Assembly: GCF_010183535.1 (NCBI RefSeq)
Contig: NC_071332.1
Location: forward strand, 19,716,001-19,780,000
DNA: 64,000 nucleotides
Reading direction: 5' to 3'
Source of the DNA: Caenorhabditis remanei
Lineage: Eukaryota; Nematoda; Chromadorea; Rhabditida; Rhabditidae
How positions within the stretch are numbered: the stretch's first letter is position 1; each line of letters opens with the position of its first letter. Below are positions 1-10,405 of this stretch, one piece after another. The position numbers and the translations under genes are program-made. The notes under the pieces are model-generated. The model was not told the origin of the DNA and did not search any database. It saw only the letters and a program-made list of their open reading frames with translations.

Positions 1-149
1 AAATTTCATGTTCACATCTCTTACCAGGGAATGTTCCAGAATTACTCAGCACGCTGATTAATCTTTTTTTGCAGATCGCTATTTCGCAACTGGTATTTTT
101 CGAGGCTTCAAACAATCCCAGCAAACTCTTAAACTTTCGATTCATCAAT

Positions 150-780
150 TTACGAAAATCTCAGCCATCTTGCTCCCAGCCCAATGAAAAGCAGCTTTTC
201 AGAATTTATAGCGGCTCGGTAGTACCAGTGATCCACTTCATCAGTCAGTGGGCTCAGCGTAGCGGTGAGTTCCTTGCGATTTGGAGATCCTCCAGTCAGA
301 TTAATCGAAAAGGAGTTTTTATCGTCGAGTGGTCCAGTGCAGAAAAGCTGGAAGCATAAGTTCTCTCAATGTAAAAATTGTAAAATACCTCGCTGATATC
401 CAAGACAGTCTCCATTTGAAATGTACGGCAACCGATATTCAGTTTAGTGAAATGAGAAACATTTTCAATAGGGAATTCCGCGACTTCAATATATTTTGTC
501 ACCAGTTCCTTGGCATTCTTCCATTGCTCCATATGAATGAACTGATTAATATCCAGTTGAAAAAATGGATTAGATGTTAACTTGATAGTCTTTTATGAGT
601 TCGGGCAGAAATTTGAAAGAATATCAGAAAATTGACTTTGATCCTTGACTATGATGCATAGTGTTTCAGTGCAAATTGGCGCGTGTATATTTCTACAGGT
701 CTTGAAAGGAATCCGGACTCGACACCGAAGTACTCCAAAGCAAATGACCGGCTTTTCATGAGCGATTCAAAGCCGTTCAT
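150..780 (-). pseudogene. decayed F-box/FTH gene fragment
   Basis: Minus-strand remnant of an FTH gene. Exon 2 survives only as its end: 532 down to 389 reads MEQWKNAKEL, then FPIENVSHFTKLNI, and stops at a GAG/gtatttt donor. Upstream, LPELIKDYQVNI (about 600-560) is in another frame and is followed by a stop, so there is a frameshift. A probable exon 3 (347-150, 66 codons) has a good ttccag acceptor and the family block DHWYYRAAINSEKLLFIGLG, but lacks the usual VP..AVI end. No F-box exon is visible. More diverged similarity (ESLMKSR) reaches about 780. A plus-strand relative of exon 3 lies at 17640-17745. Clearly family-derived and not functional as it stands. Confidence 0.7.
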
Positions 781-880
781 GCATTTCTACATTTCTTGAA
801 AAAAAAAAACTAATTATTGATGTATCATTATGTGTGAAGGCAAGTGGACTGACCGGTGACAAACAAGAAAAAGTGTAAAC

Positions 881-890
881 ACTGATAAGA
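881..890 (+). promoter_or_regulatory. GATA-type site upstream of the first F-box gene
   Basis: ACTGATAAGA lies 64 nt before the ATG at 955. It matches the extended intestinal GATA-factor (ELT-2-class) consensus known from C. elegans. Related GATAAG sites occur upstream of the paralogues at 14786, 18972 and 20658 (read on the minus strand) and at 3925-3934 between divergent starts. That it drives intestinal expression is inference. Confidence 0.45.
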
Positions 891-954
891 AAAAGGAAGA
901 GAGTCAAACTTACACCCATCGATTTCCTCACTTTCCCACTCCACAAGTTCTAAA

Positions 955-2003
955 ATGTCACCGTCTTTTTTGGAAATTCCTGATCTTCCAATGGAAATGA
1001 TAATGAATAACTTAGATTATATTGCAATGTAAGTTTTTATCCGGTTTTGTTTCCTTTACAATCTCCTGATTTTCAGTCAATCCGTTCGCAAAACTTGTTG
1101 GGGCCTCCGGAACTTTATCGATGACAAGAAACCGGGAATCGGCATAAAACAAATTAGCATTTGTCAAATGGACAATACAGCAGTCAGACTGGCGATCAAT
1201 CTTCCTTCCTCATATTACTATCTTGCTCCTTCCTCAGAGCTTCCAAAAGCAGGCTTCATCTTAAAATATGAAAAACATGAAAACGGATGCAGAATTTCGG
1301 TTACGACAAGTGACGGAAACAAAACTAAATATGTAAAAAACTTTAACTTTCTGAATGCTGCTTTTCATGATTTCAAAGTTGCCCTAAACACTCAAAAGGC
1401 AATATTCAAGCATGTCGAAGTAACTGGAAAGACGTTTTTTGAAAAATTCGAAAAAGTGATGAAGTCACAAAAACCAATAGCAACTGAATCTATGGAAATC
1501 AACGTGAATGTGAATTTTCTGAAACGCGCCCGTCAAATTCTACAGCATGCGGACCCAAAATATCTCAAGTCCATCGAATATTTCAAAGAACCCATCAGAA
1601 TTCTTGAGACTGTGAAGTTGGAATCGTCAAAAAACATTCAGAACTTCTCTCATTTCTCATCGATTTCCATTCAGTCGAAGAAGCTAGACGTGGACTCGAT
1701 TCGAGCAATAAAAGAGGTTTGTCTGTTCGTCCAAGTGTCTATTTACATAAACTTTTTCAGAACTTTTTCCAATTCCATGAGTACAATAAGCACTTGCTTG
1801 TACTCGCAGTTGTCCAAGAAAACTTGTTCATTGACGCTTTTGGAGCAACTTTCGAACCGCCTGGAGAGATGGGTAAAATTTGGTTTTTCAACGTTCCTGG
1901 CAATAAAGAAAAAGTCCTGAAAGTGTATAAGAGCTTTTCACGTTTTGATTTCCGGTTCATAAAAAAATGTAGGGTTCCAGAAGGTTATGTGATTCGTGAT
2001 TGA
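955..2003 (+). CDS. F-box and FTH (DUF38) protein, 318 aa
   Basis: Exons 955-1028, 1077-1716 and 1761-2003 (957 nt, frame closed). The F-box is split by intron 1: IPDLPMEMIMNNLDYIAM in exon 1, then SVRKTCWGLRNFIDD at the start of exon 2. The FTH region follows (about residues 90-238), with KYEKHENGC, FHDFKVALNTQK and a closing IRAIKE. Exon 3 gives the tail with IWFFNVPGNKEKVLKV and the end VPEGYVIRD. The predicted role is substrate adaptor of an SCF ubiquitin ligase, from the F-box; substrates are unknown. An AATAAA follows at 2014-2019. It is convergent with the next gene, only about 90 bp away. Close paralogues start at 14786, 18972 and 20658 on the minus strand and share its upstream sequence. 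Confidence 0.9.
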
Positions 2004-2096
2004 AATTGATTCTAATAAAGACCTTTTTCCAAATTTCCTATTGAAATCTCTTACCAAGGAATGTTTCAGACAATTTCAAGAATATAATATTTTTAT

Positions 2097-3847
2097 TTAA
2101 TTATCAATAATTGAATTGAATTCGATAAAAGATAACCCCACTTTCATTTTCAGGGACATACTAGAATTTTGTATTTTGAAGATCCAGCAGCCTCCATCAT
2201 TAGAAATCCTAAATCTATCCACTAGTTTCTTATTGAGGTATCTTTCTTTCGACTTGAATTGCAGAATAAATCGTTTACATGGAGAAGATGTAGCAGTGAA
2301 CGTCTGGAATTGACAATTTCTATTTTCAGAGGGGGGAGTTCTTGTCTGATTTAAAATATATACCTCTTTCAAAAATAGTACATCTTCGAACTTCACAAAT
2401 CGATACTTTATTATCACTTCCTCCAAATTTGTCAGTCTTGCCAAAGGGATGTCAGTGATAGAGTTGCCAATTTGAAGTTTTTTGAGACTGTTCAAGTTTT
2501 CTAGTTGAGACTCATCTATGTTAGTACCAACTACAGTCAAGGAGGTCAGATGACTTGATTCGATAAGATTCAGAAAATCAGAAACCTGGATCTCGGCTGA
2601 CACATGCAAAGTGAGATCTTGCACTTTCATAGGTACAGTACGCCTCAACATTTCCAGAATATTCTCGTTAAGACTAAATATTCTCCGAGAGATGAGAAAT
2701 TCCAGTCTTGAATTTTTACTGTTTTGATGACTCAGAACAAGCTGGAAATCCGTCTCGAAAATTTTCAAATAATCAGACATTTCCAGAATTTTTTTCGAAT
2801 TCCGATAGGAAAGTTCACACCCATTTTCGTGGTTGGAATAGGTGAGGAAGACTGGTTTCTGGTTTTCACCGATTTTCAGCATCATTTGGATTGAATTTTG
2901 ATTGAAAGTGAGTTGAATGATGGTTGAGGTTGTGGGTGTTCGGATTCTATTGTCGTCGATGAAGTTGCGGAGGAGATGGCTGGTTTTTCGGAGGGTCATG
3001 CTGGAAAAAGTCAGAAAAAGAGCTTAAAATTTGAAAATTTAAGATTCCAGAAATTCAGGAACCCAGGATATTGAAAGTTCGGGATTCAAGTATCTAAAAA
3101 ACTGAAGATTCTGAAGTATTCCAGAAATTTGAGAATCTAGTGAATTTGAAAAACCGAGATTCAAGAAACCTCTAGAAAATCAAAAAAAGTTTGATTCCTA
3201 GATTCTTTGAATCCCGAAATTCTAATTTTCATTTTTCTTGAGATTCCGAATTTTCTTGATTTGCGGTATTCTGAAATCCAGGAATTCAGGAATCTTGAAT
3301 CCCAGAAATTTAAGAATTTGAGAATCTAGAACTTTAGAAATTTAGAAAGAAAACAAACCTAAGAATCTAGAAAATTCGGAAGGCAGAAATTCAAAAATCT
3401 AGAAATCTGAATTTCCAGAAATTTCAAGAACCTGAAAATTCTATTTTTTTTTCAGGAATCCAAATATATGGTACTCTAGAAACACTTGATTTCCAGAGCA
3501 TTAGAACTTCAGAATTTCAGAAATCTATGATTCCGGAAATTCAGAATCCGAACAATTTACAGAAATTCCAAGAATCTAGAGAACGTGAAATTCCAAAGAA
3601 ACAGTATTCTAGGGATCCAGGATTCTAGATATAGAAGAATCTGATAATCCAATAGTCTCCGAATCCAGGAATCTGGAATTCTCCGAATCTAGAAATCCAG
3701 AATTTGAAATTTTCAGAGAAAAATCGATCAAAAACCACAAAATCCCAAAAAAACTCACATATCCCTATAATCCAATTCTATCAAAACCCTTCTCATCACA
3801 TCCTCAGGCATCAGGTCCAATGTAGTCAACGGTAAAGGCGATGCCAT
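2097..3847 (-). CDS. F-box and FTH protein with leucine-rich pattern, 310 aa
   Basis: Exons 3847-3759, 3000-2364 and 2303-2097 (933 nt, frame closed). Exon 1 reads MASPLPLTTLDLMPEDVM; exon 2 continues with LRKTSHLLRNFIDDN. The FTH part has YSNHENGCELSY and then an unusually regular leucine-rich stretch (LTSLTVVGTNI, LENLNSLKKLQIGN, LARLTNLEEVII) before VLFLKE at the donor. The tail is short (68 aa), carries CWIFKIQNSSMSLKM, and lacks the VP..AVI ending common elsewhere. Intron 1 is 758 bp of degenerate gaattccagaaatcta-like sequence. Two pieces of a paralogue lie at 12836-13655 and 19150-19560. The predicted role is SCF adaptor. Confidence 0.85.
3010..3745. repeat. degenerate GAATTCCAGAAATCTAG-like intron repeat
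   Basis: Intron 1 of the 2097-3847 gene is made of imperfect units around gaattc/agaaatctaga/attccag, with no coding pattern. The same texture fills parts of other F-box introns: 10680-11390, 12880-13130, 22980-23180, 28150-28720 and 32230-32790. It probably arose by slippage and shared ancestry. Confidence 0.7.
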
Positions 3848-4068
3848 TTTCCAATTGAACAAGGAAAAAAAAAAACTTTTTTTGTCCGAAATATGAAAAG
3901 AAAAAAAAGAGAATCGTATGCAATACTGATAAGAAAATTTTTTGATAAGCGATGACGACTCAAACCGGTTTATTTCCTCCCCAACTGTCTATGTGAAACT
4001 TTCAGAAATAAGGATGAATAGAGTACTACTCTTTGAGTACTACTTTCAGAAATGCTTCCTGGTTGAAA

Positions 4069-4142
4069 ATGACAGCTTACCTTCCGAATATGCCGGCGAG
4101 AGCAGTCTCTGCTACACTAGACTACTGTAACTATCCAGAGAT
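4069..4142 (+). pseudogene. orphan F-box first exon
   Basis: ATG at 4069 opens an F-box exon 1 reading TAYLPNMPARAVSATLDYC and then NYPEM. It is nearly identical to the working first exon at 12647-12574. The donor is changed (gatgaaag in place of gatgtgag) and no RKTC exon follows before the next gene at 4483. It lies in the left arm of an inverted duplication (3836-4142 against 12573-12870), so I read it as a copied exon separated from its gene. Confidence 0.7.
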
Positions 4143-4482
4143 GAAAGTAGTTGGATGAGTTTGTCCATACCAGTATCTGTTTGTCCGTTTGCCCCACAAT
4201 TCTTGATTCCGAGACCCCCAGATACCCGTCTGTCTCAGTACCTGTTAGTCCGGATGTCCAAGGCTTTCTGACCTCGGTTTTTGATATTTTCTGGTTCTGA
4301 AACGTCCTTGTGTCACTTTTTGCACCAGTATTCCTCCTTTCTCTTCTTGATAAATAAATAAATAAACCTATTTTGTTATCTATGTACCTTCCCTGGCCGG
4401 CTGCAAGCAAGCAAACCCTCCCACCCCCCTCTCCCTCGGCCATCAAACCAAGGAGTGTTGCGAAATACCTTCAACAACAAAA
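4143..4482. other. intergenic, upstream of the 4483 gene
   Basis: No gene seen. It holds degenerate gtttgtccg/cagtacctg units, a GATAAATAAATAAATA stretch near 4348, and from about 4310 a segment that reappears inverted at 15070-15230, including the start of the next gene's first exon. Confidence 0.6.
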
Positions 4483-6124
4483 ATGTTCATTTCCCTACCG
4501 GATTTGCCGGAATTAATATTAACAGAAGTTGTAAAACATTGCGGTTTCTGCGAAGTGTGAGTTTTTCCCGGTTTTTAAACCGTCTTGATCCATTTGGACA
4601 CCGGTTTTTTCTTTTTCCAGCCAAATTCTCCGAAAAACGTGCTGGACCCTCCGCAACTTTATCGACGACACCGCACCCCACCTAGACCTCCGAGTCATTG
4701 AAATCTCTGATCAGACTCCTGGATTAATTACTTTGACTCTAGAGTTTCCAGAAGAAAGACTAGTTTTGGAGTACAAAAAGGTAGACAATGGATGTCAGGT
4801 ATCTGCTGGAATCCGACCGAAATTTCTGGAGAATCTGGAGTATTTCGATGTGTTTCTGACGGATTTTCGAGTCGTTTTGAGGAATTGCAAGTGGATTTTG
4901 CCCCATTTTTGGATTTATCTCTCAGAAGTCTCAGAGTCAACTGTTGAGAGGTTACAACAACTTCTGAAGTCGCGGAGCCCAATCACAGTAAAAAATTTGG
5001 TAATCAAAGCAGCCAGCGCTTCTCAAATCCTGGCTATTTTCTCTGAAATTTCACCAAATTCCCTGAAATCGTTGGAGCTAGCCGGTCCTGGAAGACAATC
5101 GTTTTTTATGGATGGATTATCTGAAATTATGGAGCTGGAGCAGTGGAAAAAGGCGCAGAACTTGGAGATGAAGTTGGTTGAGTTGTGCGAGAGGATGAAA
5201 ATTGAACATTTTGCGCATTTTCGATTGGCCAAGGTTTTGTATCAACGAGTTGAAGTGGAACATGTGATGGGATTGAAGGAGGTAGGTGTTTTTCAAAAAA
5301 TAAAAGAAGAGTTTTCCGACTTAAAAAATGAGTTTTCCAGCTGAAAATACATGCTTACGGCTCAAAAATTATATTCTCTAGCGAAAAATGTAGTGTCTTG
5401 CTCAAAAAGTTCTATTTTCATCCAAAAATAGTGATTCTCAGTCATAAATCCAAATTTCAGCTCTAAAAGCTTTAGAATCGCATTTTTTAGGTTTACTGTA
5501 CTGATTTTTAAGCCCAAAAACCATTTTTTCGGCCTAAAAATCATATTTCTCACCAATATTTAATTATAGACTGAGAGTCCTTAGTTTCCGGCTTCAAACT
5601 GTTGTTTTTACCTCAAAACTGTAATTTTTATTTTGTTTTGGCTTAAAAATAGAGTTTTTCAGCTAAAAATCTGTATTTTCAGTTTGAAAATCGATTAAAA
5701 TTTTGATTTTTACCTGAAAATTTGATTTTTTCAACAATAAATTGCATTCGTCAGCTCAAAAATCTCAGTTTTAAGCCCAGAAATAGTATTTTCCATCTTC
5801 AATATCGTTTTCAGTCTCAAAAACCTCACTTTTCACATTCAGAATCTCATTTTCCAGATTTTTCTCCACTCCAAAGACCACAAAAAACACAAAAAATACT
5901 TCCAACTCCACTGGATTTGCCTCCGCAACTATCAGGAGTTCTTCGATGCCCTTGGCCCTGGATTATCCACCACCGACGAATTCAAAATTCACCGATTCAG
6001 ATGGTACTTCAGAATCCCCAATGATTCTGAAAAAGTGCTTCTGATAACTTTGTTCACACGAATGTTTGAGTTTAAGTTCATCGATAAGGTGAAAGTACCA
6101 GATGGTGTTGTTATTTATGATTGA
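4483..6124 (+). CDS. F-box and FTH protein, 333 aa
   Basis: Exons 4483-4556, 4621-5281 and 5858-6124 (1002 nt, frame closed). Exon 1 reads MFISLPDLPELILTEVVKHC; exon 2 begins QILRKTCWTLRNFIDD. The FTH region (about residues 80-245) has YKKVDNGCQVS, VFLTDFRVVLR, a leucine-rich core and MELEQWKKAQNLEMK. The tail has RWYFRIPNDSEKVLL and ends VPDGVVIYD. Intron 2 is 576 bp of repeated ctcaaaaat/ttttcag-like units. AATAAA at 6143-6148. The predicted role is SCF adaptor. A stray copy of its promoter and first codons lies inverted near 15070. Confidence 0.9.
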
Positions 6125-6276
6125 ATTTTTCCACTTTTTGCCAATAAAATGTATTGCGAAACACAACACAATCTCACCCGTCACTCGCCTATAGCACGTA
6201 CACAAACACATACATACACACTGACTCCCCTTTCACCTTTTCTTCGGCCATTTTTATTTTCGGTTTGAGAAGAAAA

Positions 6277-8129
6277 ATGGCGCCAAAAATCGCCCTGCTT
6301 GGAATGCCGGAAGATGTGACAAGGAAGATTTTGGGGTATTTGGATTTTTTGGCAATGTGAGTATATTTTTTGAAATTTTATGGGGTTTTTGCACCAGGCC
6401 GTCTACTCAGTTATGTCTCCCTATAGAACGACTTCTAATTAAAAATGTCAATCACAAAATTAAAGTTCTGGGTTGGATTTATTTTCCGGTGTGCTAGGTA
6501 AAAATGGTAAAAATCAATATTTTTCCACTTTTTCACCGAAAAAACTACTTTTTCCTCCAAAAAACCATAAAATTGGAGCTTTTTTTATTCAAAATTCTCT
6601 TTTTTTATTCAAAATTCTCTTCTTCTCGTAAATCGTCATGACCTAGAAAACGCCGTGGCCGAACTTTTGAAAAAATTCTTCCATGTCGAAACATTTGGAG
6701 TATTCGAACTCTTTTTGGCCGAAATTGATGAAATTTTCAATTCTAGAAGGATCTGGAAATTTTGAGCTTCTGAAAAAGTATGAAGTTATTGAGAGAATGT
6801 TGAAATTTGAGTTTGTGGAATTCAAGATTCTATGAATATATGAGTCCGGTAATTCTGAAATCCAGGGAGTAGAAATATCTATAAATCTAGATGAACCAAA
6901 AAATCTAAAAACAAAGAATTCTAGACGTTTAAAAAATCTGAAAATCAAGACACCTGACGTTCTGAAAATTCTGACTTCTAAGAGGTTAGAAAGCTTGAAA
7001 TCCAGAAATCCGAAAATCTAGAAAATCAAAAATAGAGGAATCTAAGAATCTGACAATCCTCGTGTATACATTTCTGTACTAAAATCTTTTTCAATTGTCA
7101 CTATTTTTCAGCCTAAACCTCCATAAAACCTGCCATGACCTCCGTAACTTCATTAACGATCTCCGACCTCCCTCCCTGGTATACGGTATCAAGATTGAAA
7201 TGCGACCTGAAGAAATCTGTCTCACCCTGAACTTCGACCGAGTCTACCATGAATATGAAGAAATGAAAAACTACACCATCCGTTATACACCTTATATAAG
7301 TGGGGTGCTGGTGACATATAAGTTCAAGAGTTAAATGGACAAGAAAATGAAGATTCTGAAGAACTGCGATCTTCTAACCATTTTTTCTAAGGATCTTGAG
7401 GTTATACTAAAGCTACAGAAGACAGTACTGCGGTATTTTGATCTACACTTTTTGTATCCAAAGCATGAGAAGAAACGGAAGACTTTCAAGGTGTTCGAGG
7501 CGATTCGAAACTCACAGCAGACTGAAATCAAGGAGTACACACTGAAATGCAAAAACGTCGAGATGACATGCCAAGGGGAGCACGAAGTTTTAGAGATTGT
7601 CCCATTTTTTGACCCCAAAGCACTAGAAGTCTTGAAAATTGACGTCGGGAAACAGAAAGCAAGGTTGGAGCTGCAGGAATTGATCTACCTGGAGCAGTGG
7701 GAGAATTCTAAGGAGGTGGTGCTAACTGGGTGCACCTCCGTGCCGAAGAGGTTTCAGAATTTTGAAAAAGTTGAGATTTCTATCCACGTTTTGACGCAAG
7801 ATGATGTTTTTGGATTTAAAGAAGTAGGTTTTCTTCTCAGATCTAGAAATTTAAATAATAGATAAAAATTTCAGATCCTTCTCCAACACCCCACCCAGTA
7901 CCTCATCCACCTTCACTTCCAACACTACTACTCTGAAAACGAACTGCTGGAAATGATGGGCGCCCCGGTTTTTGAAACCGATGTGTTTGAGTCAAGGAAA
8001 TGGAAAGTTTGGTGGTTACGAGCAGCAGAGGAGAAAGTTGTGAAGCTGGAGTTGCATGAGGATTCGCTGATGATGACAAAGATGAAATAGGTGCATGTTC
8101 CTGAAGGAGTGGAGTTGGTGGACGCCTGA
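6277..8129 (+). pseudogene. F-box and FTH gene with two in-frame stops
   Basis: Exons 6277-6356, 7112-7823 and 7875-8129 splice cleanly and keep one frame, but TAA (7332-7334) falls in the FTH region and TAG (8088-8090) falls just before the conserved end VHVPEGVELVDA, whose TGA is at 8127-8129. Exon 1 reads LLGMPEDVTRKILGYLDF; exon 2 has LNLHKTCHDLRNFIND, LEVILKLQKTVLRYF and LEQWENSKEVVL; exon 3 has WKVWWLRAAEEKVVKLEL. No intron of ordinary size removes the first stop. It is either a young pseudogene, an allele-specific null or a sequence error, since the rest of the frame is intact. AATAAA at 8346-8351. Confidence 0.8.
6540..6690. repeat. dispersed repeat around GCCGTGGCCGAACTTTT
   Basis: Intron 1 of the 6277 gene carries cctagaaaacgccgtggccg followed by aacttttgaaaaa and ttcttccat. 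The same block recurs at about 24890-25110, 25250-25450, 28740-28870 and 29700-30150, in both orientations and always in introns. It often sits next to a gcgcgtttt..accgcgaaaa segment. It resembles a high-copy non-coding Caenorhabditis repeat; I cannot name its class. Confidence 0.6.
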
Positions 8130-8833
8130 TAGGGACGTTTCGCAACCGTCTGGTTTAGAACGGGTACACGACTTAGAACCGACTGGTTTAGAACTGGGAC
8201 GCTTTAGAACCGTCCGAGTTAATGACTGGCACGTATTAGACCTGTCAATCATTTTAATTCCCCTTCCGTTTCCATGGTTACCCAAATCCCCTCTCTTGTT
8301 TTGTACCTTTTCGTATCTATTCGAGCACACGCATTTTATTTATAGAATAAAAATTTGATGTCATGTAAAAGGATTCAGAAGAATGTCAGAGGGGATTAAT
8401 GTCAGAAGGAGAAAGAGAGAATGTGGTGGATGAAGAGACGCAGAGAAACACTTAGAAATGGTGTAATGACATGTTTTGTGGGGAAATGGAGGAGCGGAAA
8501 TTGGGAAAATAATGTGATGTGAATTGGCAATTTAAAGAGTTTTTGGGTGAATTCCTTTAAAAATGACGAATCTGTGACATTCTGAAACTGTGATGTTTTA
8601 AAACTGAGACATTCTGAAACTGTGACATTTTGAAACTGAGACATTTCGAAACTATGACATTCCGCCGATTTCAAGTAGTCTGAGTTTCACAGTTTGGAGT
8701 TTTTCCGGTTCTGAAATGTCAGAATGGCACAGTTTCAAAATGTCCCAGTTTCAAATATTAAAAAATTTTCATTGTTTATTCTTCACAAAATAATTATGCA
8801 AAAGACTCAAAAACTCCACAAATATTTTCCATT
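8130..8833. repeat. intergenic degenerate tandem repeats
   Basis: 8130-8260 has imperfect gtctggtttagaac units. 8565-8760 has about a dozen imperfect 15-18 bp units of type cattctgaaactgtga. Related units occur on the other side of the next gene at 9960-10050 (cagtttcagaatgtca). No coding pattern is seen. AATAAA for the minus-strand gene is at 8780-8775. Confidence 0.65.
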
Positions 8834-10175
8834 TCACCAATCCTTGACAATTCTTCCCAGCGGCACCTCCGACGGCTCGATGAACATCATATCGACCCGT
8901 CCCCAGTAGAATGCGATGAGTAGTACCAGGCGAGGATCCCCTAATGTGCAATACATCTCCCTGGCTCGCATAGTGTGCGCCTCATAGGGCACCCCAACAG
9001 GGTAGATCACGCTGAAGTACTTGTTTCTGTTGGTGTAAGAATCTTTGAAGTGCTGAAAAAATTTCAGATATTTAGATACCCTGAACCTTCTGAAAACGAC
9101 TTACATCCTTCATAGTGGTGATGTCATTCATCCCATATACCGATGACTTCATTTTCAATTGATTCAAGTGAAGAAGCTCTTCAATTCTGACCTCCAACAC
9201 CCCTGCAGACTCCAGAACCTTCAGATTCTTCCAGAACTTCTCCTTCAATCTCTCTCCGATTTTCTTCCACTTCACATCGAACGTAATAGTTCGAGACTCG
9301 AGAACCAGCTCCTCCAAGTGTTCCGGCTCAAGCTTATCCAGCACTTTCAGGATTTTCTCCTCATCCGAGGAATTTATATTTACTTTCTTGACTTTCAACG
9401 CCGGCGTGAGCTGCTCCGCGATCTTCTTCATCATCTTCTCAGTGATCTCTGGCAACGTGTGAACCTCTCCGGAGTCCACAAATAATTGATCGAGACTCTC
9501 GGCTCCTTGATAGCCAAGAAGCGAGGTAAAGTCGCGGTTGAATACCTCCAGATTGTTCTCCCCGGCTACAATTTTCTCCGTCTTCTCCGTCAACGATTTC
9601 ACCAGATGGACTTTGCATCCGCCTTTATATTGTTGGTACTCCACGTGGAGTTGATAGTTGTCATCGTCATCGTCGTCGGAGTTGGCACCTTTGTAGGTCA
9701 CTTTCAGAGCGATTATCTTGTCGTGGACGCCCACGGATAGTTTGGAGATGACGGATTTTGGTGGGTTTTCCGCGATGAATCCGCGAAGAATTGGAGAGGT
9801 CTTGCGCAGGGATTGCCTGGAAGAGAAGTGGTATAATCGGGGATTTCAGAGTGTCCCAGTTTTAGGTCTGGGCTTCTGGGACACGTCCAAACTGACCGTC
9901 GGATAACTGGTTCGTTTCGAAACCAGGCTAAATAGAAACCAGGCGTACGAAGTGTTTTAGTTTTAAAACGGCAGAGTTTCAGAACGTTACAGTTTCAGAA
10001 TGTCACAGTTTCAGTATGGGATAGTTGCAGAATGTCACAACTGTTTACATATTTCAGCTCGAAAATCCGAGTTTGTAAAAACTTTTTGAACTCACACTGC
10101 CTGAAAATCGCATTTCTCCAAAATGTGACGCATAGCGTCCTCCGGCAAGTTGATCAGACCACTTTCAGAAGTCAT
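8834..10175 (-). CDS. F-box and FTH protein, 336 aa
   Basis: Exons 10175-10096, 9816-9105 and 9052-8834 (1011 nt, frame closed). The frame is open further upstream, but the ATG at 10175 is chosen because the F-box starts just after it (TSESGLINLPEDAMRHIL). Exon 2 begins QSLRKTSPILRGFIAENPP, then an acidic run NSDDDDDDNYQL before YQQYKGGCKVHLVKS, VFNRDFTSLLGYQG and many charged K/E residues. Exon 3 is atypical: it keeps HFKDSYTNRNKYFS and FIEPSEVPLGRI but the W-F-F block is poorly conserved. A divergent family member and predicted SCF adaptor. Its GC content is higher than that of its neighbours. Confidence 0.85.
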
Positions 10176-10405
10176 TTTGATTACCTGAAATAACAAGATT
10201 TCCCAGATTTCCCAAAAAAACCAAAAAAAAGGATGAGAAAAAGCATGTGAGCAAAAAGGAAAAAATCGAAATATCAATAAAATGCAGCGAGCGCGCCCTG
10301 CTGGACAAAAAACAACGAAAAGTGGAGGAATTTTGAATAGAAAATGTTTATTTCATTATAAAGCTGACCAGCAGACATCTAAATTACAGCAATGAGTCTA
10401 AAAAT

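Noticed and set aside
7300..7345. A tiny intron removing the TAA at 7332
   Set aside because: Available GT..AG pairs give fewer than about 35 nt, below usual nematode introns, and would delete conserved codons.
8016..8330. 104-codon minus-strand frame
   Set aside because: It overlaps the third exon of the 6277 gene and intergenic repeats; no splice partner or family motif.
9159..9740. Plus-strand frames of 84-108 codons
   Set aside because: Antisense shadows of exon 2 of the 8834-10175 gene.
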